NCBI RefSeq assembly: GCF_963663645.1
Contig: NZ_OY760503.1
Location: 434,001 to 498,000 of the forward strand
Source: an uncultured Trichococcus sp.
GTDB lineage: Bacteria; Bacillota; Bacilli; Lactobacillales; Aerococcaceae
Direction of reading: 5' to 3'
Length of the DNA: 64,000 nt
Shown: in pieces, positions 26,424 to 39,632 of the stretch
Numbering within the stretch: the stretch's first letter is position 1
Layout of the letters: every line of letters starts with the position of its first letter
The notes under the pieces: generated by a model
Databases searched by the model: none
What the model saw: only the letters and a program-made list of their open reading frames with translations
What the model was told of the DNA's origin: nothing
Made by a program: the position numbers and the translations under genes

Positions 26424-26472
26424 AAAAAGTGAAGGACAGCCCCGGAAAAATAGGGGCTGTCCTTCACTTTTT
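26424..26472. terminator. Bidirectional terminator at the galE 3' end
   Basis: A perfect 20-bp stem (26424-26443 with 26453-26472) flanked by A and T runs. It touches the galE stop codon and could also stop transcription coming through array 4. Confidence 0.95.
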
Positions 26473-27482
26473 CATTCGTAGCCGTTCGGATTGTTCTTTT
26501 GCCAATTCCAGGAATCACGGCACATGTCCGCCAATGTTTTCTGGGCGTTCCAATCCAGTTCTTCCTTCGCTTTTGTCGCATCCGCATAGCAGGTTGCGAC
26601 GTCGCCGGGGCGTCTGTCGATGATCACGTAAGGGATTTCGACTCCGTTCGCTTCCTCGAAATTGTGCACCAAGTCCAAGACGCTGTAGCCAACGCCGGTA
26701 CCGAGATTGTAGATGCCGACTCCAGTCGTTTCCTTGATCTTGTCCAAGGCCTTGATGTGGCCAAGCGCCAGGTCGACGACATGGATGTAGTCGCGCACGC
26801 CGGTGCCGTCCGGGGTGTCGTAATCGTCACCGAATACGCTCAAGCGCGGCAATTTGCCGACCGCCACTTGCGTGATGTACGGCATCAGGTTGTTCGGGAT
26901 GCCGGTCGGGTCTTCACCGATCAGACCGGACTCATGCGCGCCGATCGGATTGAAGTAGCGCAGCAAAGCGATGCTCCACTCGGAATCGGCGAATGCCACG
27001 TCCTTCAGGATCTGCTCGATCATGACTTTCGTGTAGCCGTAAGGGTTCGTTGCGCTCGTCGGCAAGTCCTCCGTCAGCGGCGAGACGTTGTTCATGCCAT
27101 AGACCGTCGCCGAAGAGCTGAAGACGATCTTCTTCACGCCGTGGTTACGCATTACATCGCATAAAACCAAGGAGCTCGTGATGTTGTTGTGGTAGTATTC
27201 GATCGGTTTCGCGACGGATTCGCCGACTGCTTTGTAGCCCGCGAAATGGATGACAGAGTCGATATCCTCTTTTGCAAAGACTGCGTCCAAGGCTTCGCGG
27301 TCCAGAACGTCCACTTCGTAGAAAGTCGGTGCTTTGCCGGTGATCGTTTCGATCCGGTTCAACACTTCCGGTTTGCTGTTCGAATAGTTGTCGACGATGA
27401 CCACTTCCTGGCCTGCGTTCACTAATTGCACTACGGTATGGCTGCCGATGTAGCCGGCGCCTCCAGTCACTAATACTGACAT
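26472..27482 (-). CDS. galE: UDP-glucose 4-epimerase
   Basis: A 336-residue short-chain dehydrogenase-type epimerase converting UDP-galactose to UDP-glucose. The start is set at ATG 27482 ([15 protein letters not shown]) behind GGAGGGG; an in-frame extension to 27581 would overlap galT and lacks family similarity. The NAD-binding [10 protein letters not shown] (about 6-15) and catalytic [11 protein letters not shown] (Y-x-x-x-K, about 146-156) with the upstream SSSATVYG are present. Last gene of the operon galK-galT-galE, 28 bases after galT. Confidence 0.96.
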   Translation of the reverse strand: MSVLVTGGAGYIGSHTVVQLVNAGQEVVIVDNYSNSKPEVLNRIETITGKAPTFYEVDVLDREALDAVFAKEDIDSVIHFAGYKAVGESVAKPIEYYHNNITSSLVLCDVMRNHGVKKIVFSSSATVYGMNNVSPLTEDLPTSATNPYGYTKVMIEQILKDVAFADSEWSIALLRYFNPIGAHESGLIGEDPTGIPNNLMPYITQVAVGKLPRLSVFGDDYDTPDGTGVRDYIHVVDLALGHIKALDKIKETTGVGIYNLGTGVGYSVLDLVHNFEEANGVEIPYVIIDRRPGDVATCYADATKAKEELDWNAQKTLADMCRDSWNWQKNNPNGYE

Positions 27483-27510
27483 TTTATCCCCTCCACTTTC
27501 CTTACAAAAA

Positions 27511-29016
27511 TCAACGCAACTGTTCGACAAAACGGCGGAACGCTTGCTGGCCTTCAGGGGTGCGTTTGAAGACACCAGCATCCTCCAGCACCCGCAAAAA
27601 GGCTTCGCTTACCGCTTCCTGCACCACTTCCGCTGCATCGGCACCGGTCCGCCCTTTTTCGTCCACCAAACCCACAACCCAATCCTGATGGTAAGTAGCG
27701 ATTTCTGCTGTTTCTCCGTTGAGATACTTTTCGATTTCGCTCAATTCATCCTTCAAGCGCGGCGGCAAAATCGCCAGCCCCATCACTTCGATCAGGCCGA
27801 TATTCTCTTTCTTGATGTTCTGCACATCCGGATGCGGATGGAAAATGCCGTCCGGGAACTCCGGCGAAGTCCGGTTGTTGCGCAGCACCAGATCCAGTTC
27901 GAACAAGCCGTCCTTCATGCGCGCAATCGGCGTGATCGTGTTGTGCGGAATGCCCTCGGTGACATCCAGGATGTCGGCCGCTTCATCCGAATAGCCCCGC
28001 CATGCATCCAGAATAAAGGACGCCGCCTCCGCCAATTCATGCGCATCCTTTCCGGCAAGCCGGATGACGGACATCGGCCACTTGACGATGCCTGCCTGAA
28101 CCGAAGCGAATCGGTTCATTTCAAACGGCCGTTCGACCGGTGCTTCCGCCATCGCGAATGTATGCCGACCGCCTTGATAATGGTCATGCGACAGGATTGA
28201 GCCGCCTACGATCGGCAAATCGGCGTTCGATCCGACGAAATAGTGCGGGAATTGCGTGATGATCCCGAGCAACTTCTCGAAAGTATGCTTATCCAATTTC
28301 ATCGGCTTGTGCTCCTCAGCCAAGAAGATGCAATGCTCCTCATAATAGGCATAAGGCGAGTACTGCAGCCCCCACTTCTCGCCGTTCAACGGCATGCGGA
28401 TGATGCGGTGGTTGGCGCGTGCCGGATGGTCGATGCGACCGGCGTAGCCTTCGTTTTCCATGCAGAGTTGGCAAGATGGATAAGCGGAAGCCGGTGCATG
28501 CTTAGCCAAAGCGATCTGTTTCGGATCCTTCTCCGGTTTGGACAAGTTGATTGTGATCTCCAGTTCCCCGTAATCGGTCCGGTGCTGAAACGCGATATTT
28601 TTGGCGATGCTGCGGGTTTTGATGTAATCATTGTTTTGGCTGAGCTGGTAGAAATAGTCAGTTGCCGCTTCCGGATTTTTTGCATAGACTTCCCAGAAAT
28701 GCTTGTTGATGACGGAAGGCATCGGCGTGATCAAAGACATGATCTGCGCCTCCAGCGTTTCCCTTGCATATTGGTAGTCCTCGATTTTCCCGTTTGCGAC
28801 CGCCCAATCCACCAAGTAATCCAGCAGATCCAAACGATCCGGCAAATTTTGCGAAGGCACCAATTGCGTATCCAAGTCTTCCTTTCCGATCATGGCCAAC
28901 AGCAGATTCCGCAGCGCAATCCTGTCCATCGCATCCGTTTCGCCGTTTGCGATTCCCGTTTCCACGAAATCGACAACAGCTTGGTCGATCGCATTTACTG
29001 TCTCATTTATCGTCAT
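27511..29016 (-). CDS. galT: Galactose-1-phosphate uridylyltransferase, class II (Firmicutes type)
   Basis: A 501-residue enzyme that exchanges galactose 1-phosphate with UDP-glucose. The length and the motifs [20 protein letters not shown] (about 258-277) and [11 protein letters not shown]-like Cys-containing segment (here [13 protein letters not shown] at about 181) mark the large Gram-positive GalT type rather than the HIT-type GalT of enterics. It starts 12 bases after galK. Confidence 0.95.
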   Translation of the reverse strand: MTINETVNAIDQAVVDFVETGIANGETDAMDRIALRNLLLAMIGKEDLDTQLVPSQNLPDRLDLLDYLVDWAVANGKIEDYQYARETLEAQIMSLITPMPSVINKHFWEVYAKNPEAATDYFYQLSQNNDYIKTRSIAKNIAFQHRTDYGELEITINLSKPEKDPKQIALAKHAPASAYPSCQLCMENEGYAGRIDHPARANHRIIRMPLNGEKWGLQYSPYAYYEEHCIFLAEEHKPMKLDKHTFEKLLGIITQFPHYFVGSNADLPIVGGSILSHDHYQGGRHTFAMAEAPVERPFEMNRFASVQAGIVKWPMSVIRLAGKDAHELAEAASFILDAWRGYSDEAADILDVTEGIPHNTITPIARMKDGLFELDLVLRNNRTSPEFPDGIFHPHPDVQNIKKENIGLIEVMGLAILPPRLKDELSEIEKYLNGETAEIATYHQDWVVGLVDEKGRTGADAAEVVQEAVSEAFLRVLEDAGVFKRTPEGQQAFRRFVEQLR

Positions 29017-29028
29017 GCCAACCGCTCC

Positions 29029-30192
29029 TTATAACCGTTTTGCGCCATCGCTGATTTCGGCGATGTAGAATTCTGCCGGGTAACCGATCGCTGCTTCATA
29101 GGTTTTACCGACATTTTCGATGAAGGCCGGAATCGCCTCTTTTTCGACGATGGCAATCGCGCATCCGCCGAATCCCGCTCCGGTCATACGCGCGCCCAAG
29201 ACACCCGGTTGATCCCATGCGGCTTGAACCAAGGTATCCAATTCGATGCCGGTCACTTCATAATCGTCCCGCAAAGAAATATGCGACTGGTTCATCAACT
29301 GGCCGAATGCTTCCAATTCGCCCGCCTGCAAGGCCGCTTTGGCTTTCAATGTACGCTGGTTCTCGGTTACGGCATGGCGCGCACGGCGGTACAAGACATC
29401 GCTCTCCAGAACTGCTTTCGCATTTTCGAACGTTTCTTCATCGAGTTCGCCTAGGCTGCCTACCGATACGACCTTCTGCAGTTTCGCCAAGGCTTCTTCG
29501 CATTCGCTGCGGCGTTCGTTGTACTTGGAGTCGACCAATTCGCGACGTTTTTTCGTATTCATGATGACGATTGCGTGATTGCCCAATTCTACAGGAACCA
29601 TTTCATATTCAAGCGTATTGCAGTCCAGCAAAATTGCTTTGTTTTCCTCGCCCATGCCGACAGCGAACTGATCCATGATGCCGCTGTTCACGCCGATGAA
29701 CTCGTTCTCCACGCGTTTGCCAGTTTTGATGAGGTCCAAACGATCCACGTTCAAATCGAACAGATTATCCAAAACGACACCCATCAACAGCTCAAGGGAT
29801 GCGGATGAGGACAGACCAGAGCCGTTCGGGATGTTTCCGAAGATGACCATATCCATGCCTTCCGGGATGGTGTGACCGGCTTCCTTCAGATAACGGAGCA
29901 TGCCTTTCGGGTAGTTCGCCCAGCTGTCAGCTTTTTTGTGATCAAGATCGGCCAGATCGAAGCTGATGACGCCGGCTTCCGGGAAATTTTCTGAGTAAAG
30001 ACGGACCTGCTTCAGATCATTTTTTGCCGCAATCGCGTAAGTTCCCAGTGTGATTGCGCAAGGAAAGACATTTCCGCCGTTGTAGTCTGTGTGCTCGCCG
30101 ATCAGATTGATCCGTCCCGGTGCGAAAAATGCTGTGTAATCCCCTTTGCCGAATAGTTCCTCAAATTTTTGCTTCAACCCTGTCAATTCCAT
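29029..30192 (-). CDS. galK: Galactokinase
   Basis: A 387-residue GHMP kinase phosphorylating galactose at O-1. The ATG at 30192 ([10 protein letters not shown]) is preferred because AAGGAG lies nine bases upstream; an ATG two codons earlier is only three bases from it. Motifs are [17 protein letters not shown] (about 25-41), the ATP loop [14 protein letters not shown] (about 118-131) and [16 protein letters not shown] near the C-terminus. First gene of the operon behind a near-consensus promoter. Confidence 0.96.
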   Translation of the reverse strand: MELTGLKQKFEELFGKGDYTAFFAPGRINLIGEHTDYNGGNVFPCAITLGTYAIAAKNDLKQVRLYSENFPEAGVISFDLADLDHKKADSWANYPKGMLRYLKEAGHTIPEGMDMVIFGNIPNGSGLSSSASLELLMGVVLDNLFDLNVDRLDLIKTGKRVENEFIGVNSGIMDQFAVGMGEENKAILLDCNTLEYEMVPVELGNHAIVIMNTKKRRELVDSKYNERRSECEEALAKLQKVVSVGSLGELDEETFENAKAVLESDVLYRRARHAVTENQRTLKAKAALQAGELEAFGQLMNQSHISLRDDYEVTGIELDTLVQAAWDQPGVLGARMTGAGFGGCAIAIVEKEAIPAFIENVGKTYEAAIGYPAEFYIAEISDGAKRL

Positions 30193-30260
30193 CTTCATCC
30201 GCTCCTTTTTGTTTTTGATAAATGTTTACTTGTTATTTTTACTAAATATTAACTAAATGA

Positions 30261-30289
30261 ATTATAACCCCACAACAAAGAAGTGTCAA
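30261..30289 (-). promoter_or_regulatory. Consensus promoter of the gal operon
   Basis: TTGACA (30284-30289), exactly 17 bases, TATAAT (30261-30266) on the minus strand. An AT-rich leader with TTTACT/AGTAAA half-sites (30221-30260) could hold a regulator site. No GalR gene is seen in the window. Confidence 0.9.
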
Positions 30290-30296
30290 GTGTTTT

Positions 30297-30311
30297 TGGA
30301 GCGCTTTCATT
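30297..30311 (-). promoter_or_regulatory. cre-like site upstream of the gal promoter
   Basis: ATGAAAGCGCTCC on the minus strand matches most of the CcpA consensus and lies directly upstream of the -35 box. Confidence 0.6.
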
Positions 30312-30380
30312 TTTAGGCGCTCGATCTTAAAGAGCTGTTGCGAATCTGTTCAGGAGCACATTAGTTACTCCGAATTTAAG

Positions 30381-30575
30381 AAACCATGAATAACTACCGG
30401 TTATCCATGGTTTTGGCATCGCGGCACACCAAAAAGATGGATATAAAATTTTTATTCATCTTTTTGACTCCCGCACGGACCATAAACATGAATATCGAAT
30501 CTTTATCCATCTTTCCGAAACCACTACGAACAAAAAAGATGGATAACAGCAAAGTATCCATCTTTTCCACATTAA
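30381..30575. repeat. Hairpin array 5: four copies, 51-52 bp period, GATGGATA arms
   Basis: Stems related to AAAGATGGATA and TATCCATCTTT occur with ATG reference points at 30385, 30437, 30488 and 30539. Loops are about 9-11 nt. The last copy, nearest the permease 3' end, has a T-run on the minus strand and may act as that gene's terminator. Confidence 0.8.
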
Positions 30576-30631
30576 CAAACCCAACACCAAAAATTAAAGC
30601 CGCCCCGCAAAATGGAGACGGCCAATTCATC

Positions 30632-31414
30632 TTATTGCAAACCCATATAGGTGTTGTAGAAACTCACGAACAACAGCAACAGAACCAGCACCTGGAAAAT
30701 AACAGAGACATTTTTGTTCGACAATTTCTGATTCAGAGCGGTCCCGACATATCCGCCGGCCACTGACGCGACTCCAGCGACGATCATGAAGATCAAGGAA
30801 TAGTTCCCCAGTTCACCCGCCAACACGACGCTTCCCAACTTCGAAATCTGCGAAAAGAAAACAGTCGCAATCGAATAGCTGATCGCTTCCTTGATCGTGA
30901 AGGAGAACAACAATACCATCAACGTCACATTCAGCGGGCCCCCGCCGATGCCGAGAAAGACAGAGAACCCGCCTAAAAACAGGCCGACCGCAAAAATCAA
31001 CAAGGGCTGTTTCACGTGGTAGTGCCGGATTTTGTCCTTCCTTCTTTCGTAATACAGGATCAATACGAGCGTGATGGCCAACAAAACTGCTTGGATCGCC
31101 TTCACATAGCCTTCTTTGGTGCTGTTGATCAGCGTCATGAAAGCCGTTTGACCTAAATATCCGCCCACAAGCGATCCGATGGAGATGAGCGAAACGATTT
31201 TGATATCGAATGGGAATCCGTTGCGATAAAGTTTTCCGATTGCCACGATACCCATGATGAAGATGGCTACCGATGCGTAGAAGCCGATTTCGACCGCGTT
31301 GTGATAGCCGATGACGTCCAACAATTGTTTGATGATTACGCCTCCGCCCAAACCGGCCAAGGCCCCCGTCACTGAAGCGATGAACATAACCACCGCATAT
31401 AATAAATAGATCAT
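30632..31414 (-). CDS. TauE/SafE-family membrane permease (anion or sulfite exporter)
   Basis: A 260-residue protein with about eight hydrophobic helices. The repeated family motif appears as ALAGLGGGVIIKQLL near residues 18-32 and FLGIGGGPLNVTLMV near 155-170. These proteins move sulfur-containing or organic anions through the membrane; the substrate here is unknown. ATG 31414 has GAGGAG nine bases upstream. It stands between the gal and beta-glucoside units and has no obvious partner. Confidence 0.85.
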   Translation of the reverse strand: MIYLLYAVVMFIASVTGALAGLGGGVIIKQLLDVIGYHNAVEIGFYASVAIFIMGIVAIGKLYRNGFPFDIKIVSLISIGSLVGGYLGQTAFMTLINSTKEGYVKAIQAVLLAITLVLILYYERRKDKIRHYHVKQPLLIFAVGLFLGGFSVFLGIGGGPLNVTLMVLLFSFTIKEAISYSIATVFFSQISKLGSVVLAGELGNYSLIFMIVAGVASVAGGYVGTALNQKLSNKNVSVIFQVLVLLLLFVSFYNTYMGLQ

Positions 31415-31433
31415 TTCTCCACACTCCTCATTA

Positions 31434-31468
31434 AAGATAGAGGCTGGAGCATCAGCCCCAACCTCTTA
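31434..31468 (-). terminator. Terminator of the beta-glucoside PTS unit
   Basis: GAGGTTGGGGC and GCTCCAGCCTC pair (one G-T and other minor mismatches) around a 4-nt loop just after the bglA stop; the following T-run is short. Confidence 0.6.
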
Positions 31469-31473
31469 AGTCT

Positions 31474-34763
<3,290 letters not shown>

Positions 34764-34800
34764 TTTCGTTCCTCCTCCTGAATCTTCTTTACGGCAATAT

Positions 34801-34846
34801 CGTAACGCTTTCAGTATCTTGGAACAATCATTTGAAAGCGTTTATG
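34801..34846 (-). promoter_or_regulatory. Two cre-like sites before the PTS gene
   Basis: CTGAAAGCGTTACG (minus strand, 34801-34814) and TTGAAAGCGTTTATG (34832-34846) each match the CcpA site consensus with about one mismatch. Confidence 0.65.
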
Positions 34847-34851
34847 CACAG

Positions 34852-34864
34852 TGTTCCGGAAACA
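34852..34864. promoter_or_regulatory. Candidate RpiR operator
   Basis: TGTTCCGGAAACA is a near-perfect dyad between the cre sites and the RpiR gene. Related TTCC/GGAA half-sites occur at 34820-34826 and 34885-34904. Confidence 0.4.
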
Positions 34865-34913
34865 GCTTATTTAAGCCCTTTCTTTTTGGAATGGTGTTCC
34901 AAAAAAAGGACCC

Positions 34914-34964
34914 CCACAAAAAACAGCTCCATCTTCCGGTTTTTTTCCCGGAATATGGAGCTGT
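34914..34964 (-). terminator. Terminator of the RpiR gene
   Basis: A 17-bp stem with one mismatch (34923-34939 with 34948-34964) followed on the minus strand by a T-run; begins a few bases past the stop codon. Confidence 0.9.
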
Positions 34965-34969
34965 ATCAG

Positions 34970-35872
34970 TTATTTGGACTCTTGCTCGTGCTCGCCGCCC
35001 GAAAGTAGCGGGTTATAGGACTTTCTTCGTTTTTCGTACTCTTTGGTGTATCTGATTTTGTCCGCCAGATGCTTTTCGTAATTCCGGCTGAAGACATTTG
35101 CGTAAAGAACATCCAATAGGAAAAGGACGGATGGAAACAATGAGAAGTTGCCGATATTGTGCACAAGGCTCTCATGGGTAGAGAGGTACAATGTCACCGT
35201 CACTAGGTCGCTCAAACTGTTACCGCCGTAAGATGTCAACGCAATCGACTGCAACTTACGTTCCTTAAGCTTATGCGCAATCCGGATCAGCGTCTCGGTT
35301 TCACCGGAATAGGAGATGAAGAGGAAGACACTGCCTGCCTTCGCATAGCAGGCTTGATAGAACATCACGTCCATGCGCGAGTCGATAAGCACATTTTTGC
35401 CGATCTTGACCATCTTCTCCTGGAAAGCCCGCGCCAAATCGGATGGCGCCCCAGCTGAACAGATGTATATGTCATCAGCCTTCACCAATAAGCTTTCGGC
35501 CAGCGCAAGCGCATCGTGGCCCAGCAATGAAAAAGTATCTTCGATCGTCTCGATGTACAGATTTTTCAGCTTACCGCTGATTTTCGTGTTCCGATCCTTC
35601 ATGTCAAATGGATAATTGATGTCGATTTTCCCGAAGTCGGAGGAGAGATAATCCAATTCATGCAGATAGGCGGTCCTGAAATCAAGGAATCCTTCAAAGC
35701 CGATTTTTTGGCAGAGGCGAACAACCGAGGACGGAGAAACGAAAAGCAGTTGCGCGATTTGGCGCAGACTCTTTTCAGCCCACTCGTTGTCCTCATTGAG
35801 AAAATAATCGGCGATGATGGTATCCACTTTGGAAAAATCCTTCTGCTCTTTCAGACGTTCTGTGATCAGCAT
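34970..35872 (-). CDS. RpiR-family transcriptional regulator
   Basis: About 300 residues from ATG 35872 (MLITERLKEQKDFSK), with GGAGGGG nine bases upstream; an ATG six codons earlier lies before that site. The N-terminal helix-turn-helix (about 20-75) has SLRQIAQLLFVSPSSVVRLC. The C-terminal SIS domain (about 115-245) has DDIYICSAGAPSDLARAFQE and FLFISYSGETETLIRIAHK and senses a phosphosugar. Directly upstream of the PTS-bglA unit, so it probably controls it. Confidence 0.9.
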   Translation of the reverse strand: MLITERLKEQKDFSKVDTIIADYFLNEDNEWAEKSLRQIAQLLFVSPSSVVRLCQKIGFEGFLDFRTAYLHELDYLSSDFGKIDINYPFDMKDRNTKISGKLKNLYIETIEDTFSLLGHDALALAESLLVKADDIYICSAGAPSDLARAFQEKMVKIGKNVLIDSRMDVMFYQACYAKAGSVFLFISYSGETETLIRIAHKLKERKLQSIALTSYGGNSLSDLVTVTLYLSTHESLVHNIGNFSLFPSVLFLLDVLYANVFSRNYEKHLADKIRYTKEYEKRRKSYNPLLSGGEHEQESK

Positions 35873-35984
35873 AAACAATGGCCCCTCCATTCGGTGCAGA
35901 TTTTGCCGATTCCCCCGGATCCATCAGCGCCCTCCGGTTTCGGCTTCTCTCCGATTATACATCAAATTGGAGCCGCGGGAATAT

Positions 35985-36004
35985 AAAAGGGCCCTACCGG
36001 GGCA
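35985..36004 (-). terminator. Short terminator after the UPF0126 gene
   Basis: GCCC and GGGC arms with a small loop followed by CTTTTAT on the minus strand, just past the stop at 36008. Confidence 0.5.
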
Positions 36005-36007
36005 AAT

Positions 36008-36625
36008 CTAATCAAGCGATACTTTCCCGACTTTCAGCAGGTGCACATCCTTCTCCATGCAGTAGAGCCTGATCAAAGTCGTTGCCAAAAAGCAGCTGTA
36101 CAATGCCACTTGGCTTCCGGCCAAGCGGAACACGATAATGTATAGGATGGCACCCAGTATGGAAGCCATCGCGTAGACCTCTTTGCGGAATACATAAGGG
36201 ATCTCCCGGGCGAAAACATCCCGGATAAGCCCGCCACCGGTTCCGGTAAGGACCGCCAGAGTCACCACCACGAACCACTGTTGGAAGCCCATCCGCACAG
36301 CCACTTCCGCTCCGATGGCGGTGAAAGCTCCGAGCCCGATTGCATCAAAGAACTGCAGCTTCTTCACCAATTTGCTGATGTGCGTATAGAAAAGGATGAC
36401 GAAGCCTGCTGATAGCAGGCTGATGAGTGCATAGAGCGGGTTTTCCAGCGATGCCGGCAAAGGACGATCGATCAGCAGATCCCTGACGATCCCTCCGCCC
36501 ACCGAAGTCGTGATCGCGAATATCCCGATCCCGTAATAATCAAGATCCTTCTCGATCGCAATCAATGCGCCCGATATCGCAAAGGCGATCGTGCCGATAA
36601 TTTCCACAATTGAAATAAATTCCAT
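36008..36625 (-). CDS. UPF0126/TRIC-like family membrane protein
   Basis: A 205-residue inner-membrane protein of two similar three-helix halves, the layout of bacterial TRIC-type cation channels. ATG 36625 (MEFISIVEIIGTIAFAISGA) has GGGGGG upstream; the longer in-frame reading lacks family similarity. Repeated glycine motifs are TSVGGGIVRDLL (about 40-51) and TGTGGGLIRDVF (about 125-136). Function in this organism is not known, and it has no operon partner. Confidence 0.85.
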   Translation of the reverse strand: MEFISIVEIIGTIAFAISGALIAIEKDLDYYGIGIFAITTSVGGGIVRDLLIDRPLPASLENPLYALISLLSAGFVILFYTHISKLVKKLQFFDAIGLGAFTAIGAEVAVRMGFQQWFVVVTLAVLTGTGGGLIRDVFAREIPYVFRKEVYAMASILGAILYIIVFRLAGSQVALYSCFLATTLIRLYCMEKDVHLLKVGKVSLD

Positions 36626-36758
36626 TCTATTTCCCCCCTGATGATAGTTTTCTGAAAATATTATGTTTCGCAAAAAGTATAACGCAAAAGAATGCAAAGT
36701 CGCCATAAACTTTGCATCCTTTTCCATTCTATTTTTTAGCCTGTTTGCACAAACCTAT

Positions 36759-38150
36759 TTATTCCGTAGCTTCCACTTGCGCAGCAGCTTTTGGAGCCGT
36801 CAGCAAAATCGAAGCCAAGGCAATCGTCCCAAAAGCGACATTCAGCATCAAGCCGGCCGAACCGGCCATTTCCAGGCTCCCTTGTGCTCCCAAAACGTTG
36901 AATAAGCTGGAAGAAAGTGCGACCCCGACCGCTCCGCCTAAAGAGCTGGCCATTTTGTAGATGCCGGACGCACTGCCGACTTTATCCGCTGGCGCATTCG
37001 AAATCGCGGTATCAGTCGAAGGTGTCGCATAGATCCCCAAACCGAAGCCGTACAAAGCATAGCCGACGAACACAAGCAGATTGTAGAAGATTCCCGGCAC
37101 AAAAGTGAAGGCCATCAAAGCGATCCCGATCGTCGCAATGAATGAGCCGGTCACCATCGGCTTGCGGGAACCGAATTTTTGCAAGGCTTTTTCGCCCAAA
37201 CGGATGGAGCTCAAAACGCAAACCAAGTAACCGATCGTCAGCAATCCGGATTGGAAAGAAGTGAACCCGCGGCCCATTTGCACATACGTATTTGCGACAA
37301 CCATCGTTCCTGCAGAAGCATTCAGCAAGAAATTGGATAAAGTAGCACCACTGTAGGCTTTATTCTTGAACAAGGAGAAGTCGATGAAGCTGTTCACGTG
37401 TTTCTTTTCAATTGTTGCAAACAGGAAGACTGAAACAACCAGCAAAGCTTCCAATCCCAGTATGATCGGGTTAGTCCAGCCGATTGCAGCGCCTTGGCCG
37501 ACGATGATGTTGAATGCCAGCATCGCCAAAGCAAAAGTGATGAGACCGCCAAAATCGAAAGGTTTCTTTTCGCCAGTTGCTTCGAATTTGCATTCCGGTG
37601 TGCCCCTCAGCAAAAACATGCCCAGAGCGGCAACAAATATTGAAATCACGAAGATGGCTCTCCAGCCGAAATAGGTAGCCACCAGTCCGCCAAAGAATGA
37701 GCAGATCCCGGAACCGCCCCATGAACCGATCGACCAGAAACTCAATGCACGCTGTCTTTCGGCACCGTCAAAATAGGTCTTCATCAGAGCCAAAGTGGCA
37801 GGCATGATGCAAGCCGCCGACAGCCCTTGGATGATGCGTCCGATGATCAATAGCGTTGCACCGTTCGCGAAGACCAGGCATAACGAACCGATGATGCTCA
37901 GAATCATGCCGATGTTCGTCAATTTGACGCGGCCGTATTTATCCGCCAAGCCACCTGCGGCAACCATGAACATCCCCGAAAACAAAGAAGTCAAACTGAT
38001 TGCGATGCTCAACACACCGGATGAAATGCCCAAATCCGCCTGGACCGCCGGCACGATATTCACCATCGCTTGAGCGAACAACCAGAATGTGACGACACCC
38101 ATCATAATCCCTGCAATTAATTTGTCATTACCTTTGTATTGCGTTTCCAC
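36759..38150 (-). CDS. MFS transporter, DHA2-like drug:H+ antiporter
   Basis: A 463-residue membrane protein with 12-14 predicted helices. The MFS motif A appears as GGLADKYGRVKLTN (about 66-79) and motif C-like GSWGGSGICSFFGG at about 145. It starts with GTG at 38150, sharing its first G with the TAG stop of the amidohydrolase (TAGTG), so the two are translationally coupled. The coupling suggests export or import of an acyl-amino acid or peptide handled by the amidohydrolase rather than a drug, but this is inference. Confidence 0.85.
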   Translation of the reverse strand: METQYKGNDKLIAGIMMGVVTFWLFAQAMVNIVPAVQADLGISSGVLSIAISLTSLFSGMFMVAAGGLADKYGRVKLTNIGMILSIIGSLCLVFANGATLLIIGRIIQGLSAACIMPATLALMKTYFDGAERQRALSFWSIGSWGGSGICSFFGGLVATYFGWRAIFVISIFVAALGMFLLRGTPECKFEATGEKKPFDFGGLITFALAMLAFNIIVGQGAAIGWTNPIILGLEALLVVSVFLFATIEKKHVNSFIDFSLFKNKAYSGATLSNFLLNASAGTMVVANTYVQMGRGFTSFQSGLLTIGYLVCVLSSIRLGEKALQKFGSRKPMVTGSFIATIGIALMAFTFVPGIFYNLLVFVGYALYGFGLGIYATPSTDTAISNAPADKVGSASGIYKMASSLGGAVGVALSSSLFNVLGAQGSLEMAGSAGLMLNVAFGTIALASILLTAPKAAAQVEATE

Positions 38151-39352
38151 TATTTTTCACTGCTCCCTTTTAAGTAATCGATAACCAATGTCCCCATTGT
38201 TTCGGCTGCGATCAGCATGCTGTCCTCATTGATTCGGAATTTCGGATGATGATGCGGGTAAGCTTCGCCGTCTTCCGGCGTCGCTCCGACATACAGGAAG
38301 ACGCTCGGGCGTTCCTTCGCATAATAAGCGAAATCTTCCGAAGGCGGCTGCGCCTCGCAGCGTTCCACGGCCTCCACACTAGGCAGGTCTGTTGCCTGCA
38401 GAGCTGCAGCTGCAAATGCCGTCAGTTCCGGATCGTTGAACAGGACCGGATAATCGTTTTCGTAATCCAGTTCGTACGTCACATCGAACATGGCCGAGAT
38501 GCCGTCCAGCTTCGCCCGGATTTCCTTTTCGATCAGCGTGCGCGTTTCCTCGGACATCGAGCGCACATCGCCCTCCAGCACGACCGCATCCTTGATGACG
38601 TTGAACGAGCCTTTGCCGTCAAAGCTGCCGATCGTGATCGAGCCGACATCGAAAGGATTCATACGGCGGCTGACGATGGATTGCACGGCCACAACAAAAT
38701 GACTGGCCGCCACGATGGCGTCGTTCGCTTTATGCGGCGATGAGCCATGCCCACCGATTCCTTGGATTTTCACGCGGAAGTTGGCGCGGCCGGTCTGAAC
38801 ATTGCCTTCGCGGTAGAACACTTTGCCGCTGTCCATCTGCGACATCACGTGGATGCCGAAGACAGTGTCGACGCCTTCGAGCGCTCCGGCGTTGATCATG
38901 CCGATTGCTCCGCCTGGCGGAACTTCTTCCGCAGGCTGATGCAGCACAACGATTTTCCCTTCGAGTTGTTCCTTCATCTCGATCAAGGTTTCGGCCAAGG
39001 TCAGCATGTAGGCCGTATGCGCGTCATGTCCGCAGGCATGCATGACCCCTGGTGTTTTTGAGGCAAATGGCAAGCCGGTTTCCTCTTGGATCGGCAACGC
39101 ATCAAAGTCCGCGCGGATGGCGACGATTTTTCCCGGTTTGCCGCTGTCGATGGTCACGACGATACCCAGGCCGCCGACATGCGTACGGACTTCGCATTCT
39201 TTCCCTGCATAAAAAGCTTCGATATACTTGGCCGTGTTCTCCTCCTGGAAAGATAATTCCGGATGGGCATGCAAGTAACGGTAGATTTCGATCATGCGGT
39301 CCTGTCTTTCGGCTAATTTCCCGAATAATTGCTTTTTGGTCGCTTCGTGCAT
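38150..39352 (-). CDS. M20 family amidohydrolase (N-acyl-amino acid or hippurate hydrolase type)
   Basis: A 400-residue zinc peptidase-fold enzyme. The metal-binding motif HACGHDAHTAYMLT (about 104-117), the acidic pair in HQPAEEVPPGGA (about 138-149) and the dimerisation domain with GIGGHGSSPHKANDAI (about 197-212) are all seen. The family removes acyl groups from amino acids or cleaves aminobenzoyl or peptidyl conjugates; the substrate is not deducible. First gene of a two-gene unit with an MFS transporter. Confidence 0.88.
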   Translation of the reverse strand: MHEATKKQLFGKLAERQDRMIEIYRYLHAHPELSFQEENTAKYIEAFYAGKECEVRTHVGGLGIVVTIDSGKPGKIVAIRADFDALPIQEETGLPFASKTPGVMHACGHDAHTAYMLTLAETLIEMKEQLEGKIVVLHQPAEEVPPGGAIGMINAGALEGVDTVFGIHVMSQMDSGKVFYREGNVQTGRANFRVKIQGIGGHGSSPHKANDAIVAASHFVVAVQSIVSRRMNPFDVGSITIGSFDGKGSFNVIKDAVVLEGDVRSMSEETRTLIEKEIRAKLDGISAMFDVTYELDYENDYPVLFNDPELTAFAAAALQATDLPSVEAVERCEAQPPSEDFAYYAKERPSVFLYVGATPEDGEAYPHHHPKFRINEDSMLIAAETMGTLVIDYLKGSSEK

Positions 39353-39632
39353 TTTATTCGCTCCCTCATTTTTGACTGGTTTTTACTATAATATGGGTTG
39401 GTTGTTGCTACGTTTCGTAATCACTCAGCTAGTATACCGCCACAATAAAATAAGAAAAGGGTCGTTATTATGCAAATTAGCCTGATTTTTGTCTTCGCAT
39501 TTTCAGAAAACAGTGGAATAACAATTTTGTGCGGATGATTTTTGTCCGAAAGCCCTTTCCTTTTAAAAATGGCCCGCAAGCGGGCAGAATAAAGCAAAAA
39601 CTCGGACATCGAGAGAGCATGTGTGCTGGCGG

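Noticed and set aside
26090-26623. Plus-strand open frame across array 4 and the galE end
   Set aside because: It is open because of the repeat, lacks a ribosome binding site, and then runs antisense into galE.
39470-39538. 22-codon frame between the amidohydrolase gene and array 6
   Set aside because: Weak ribosome binding site, no recognisable content and no promoter; not supportable as a gene.
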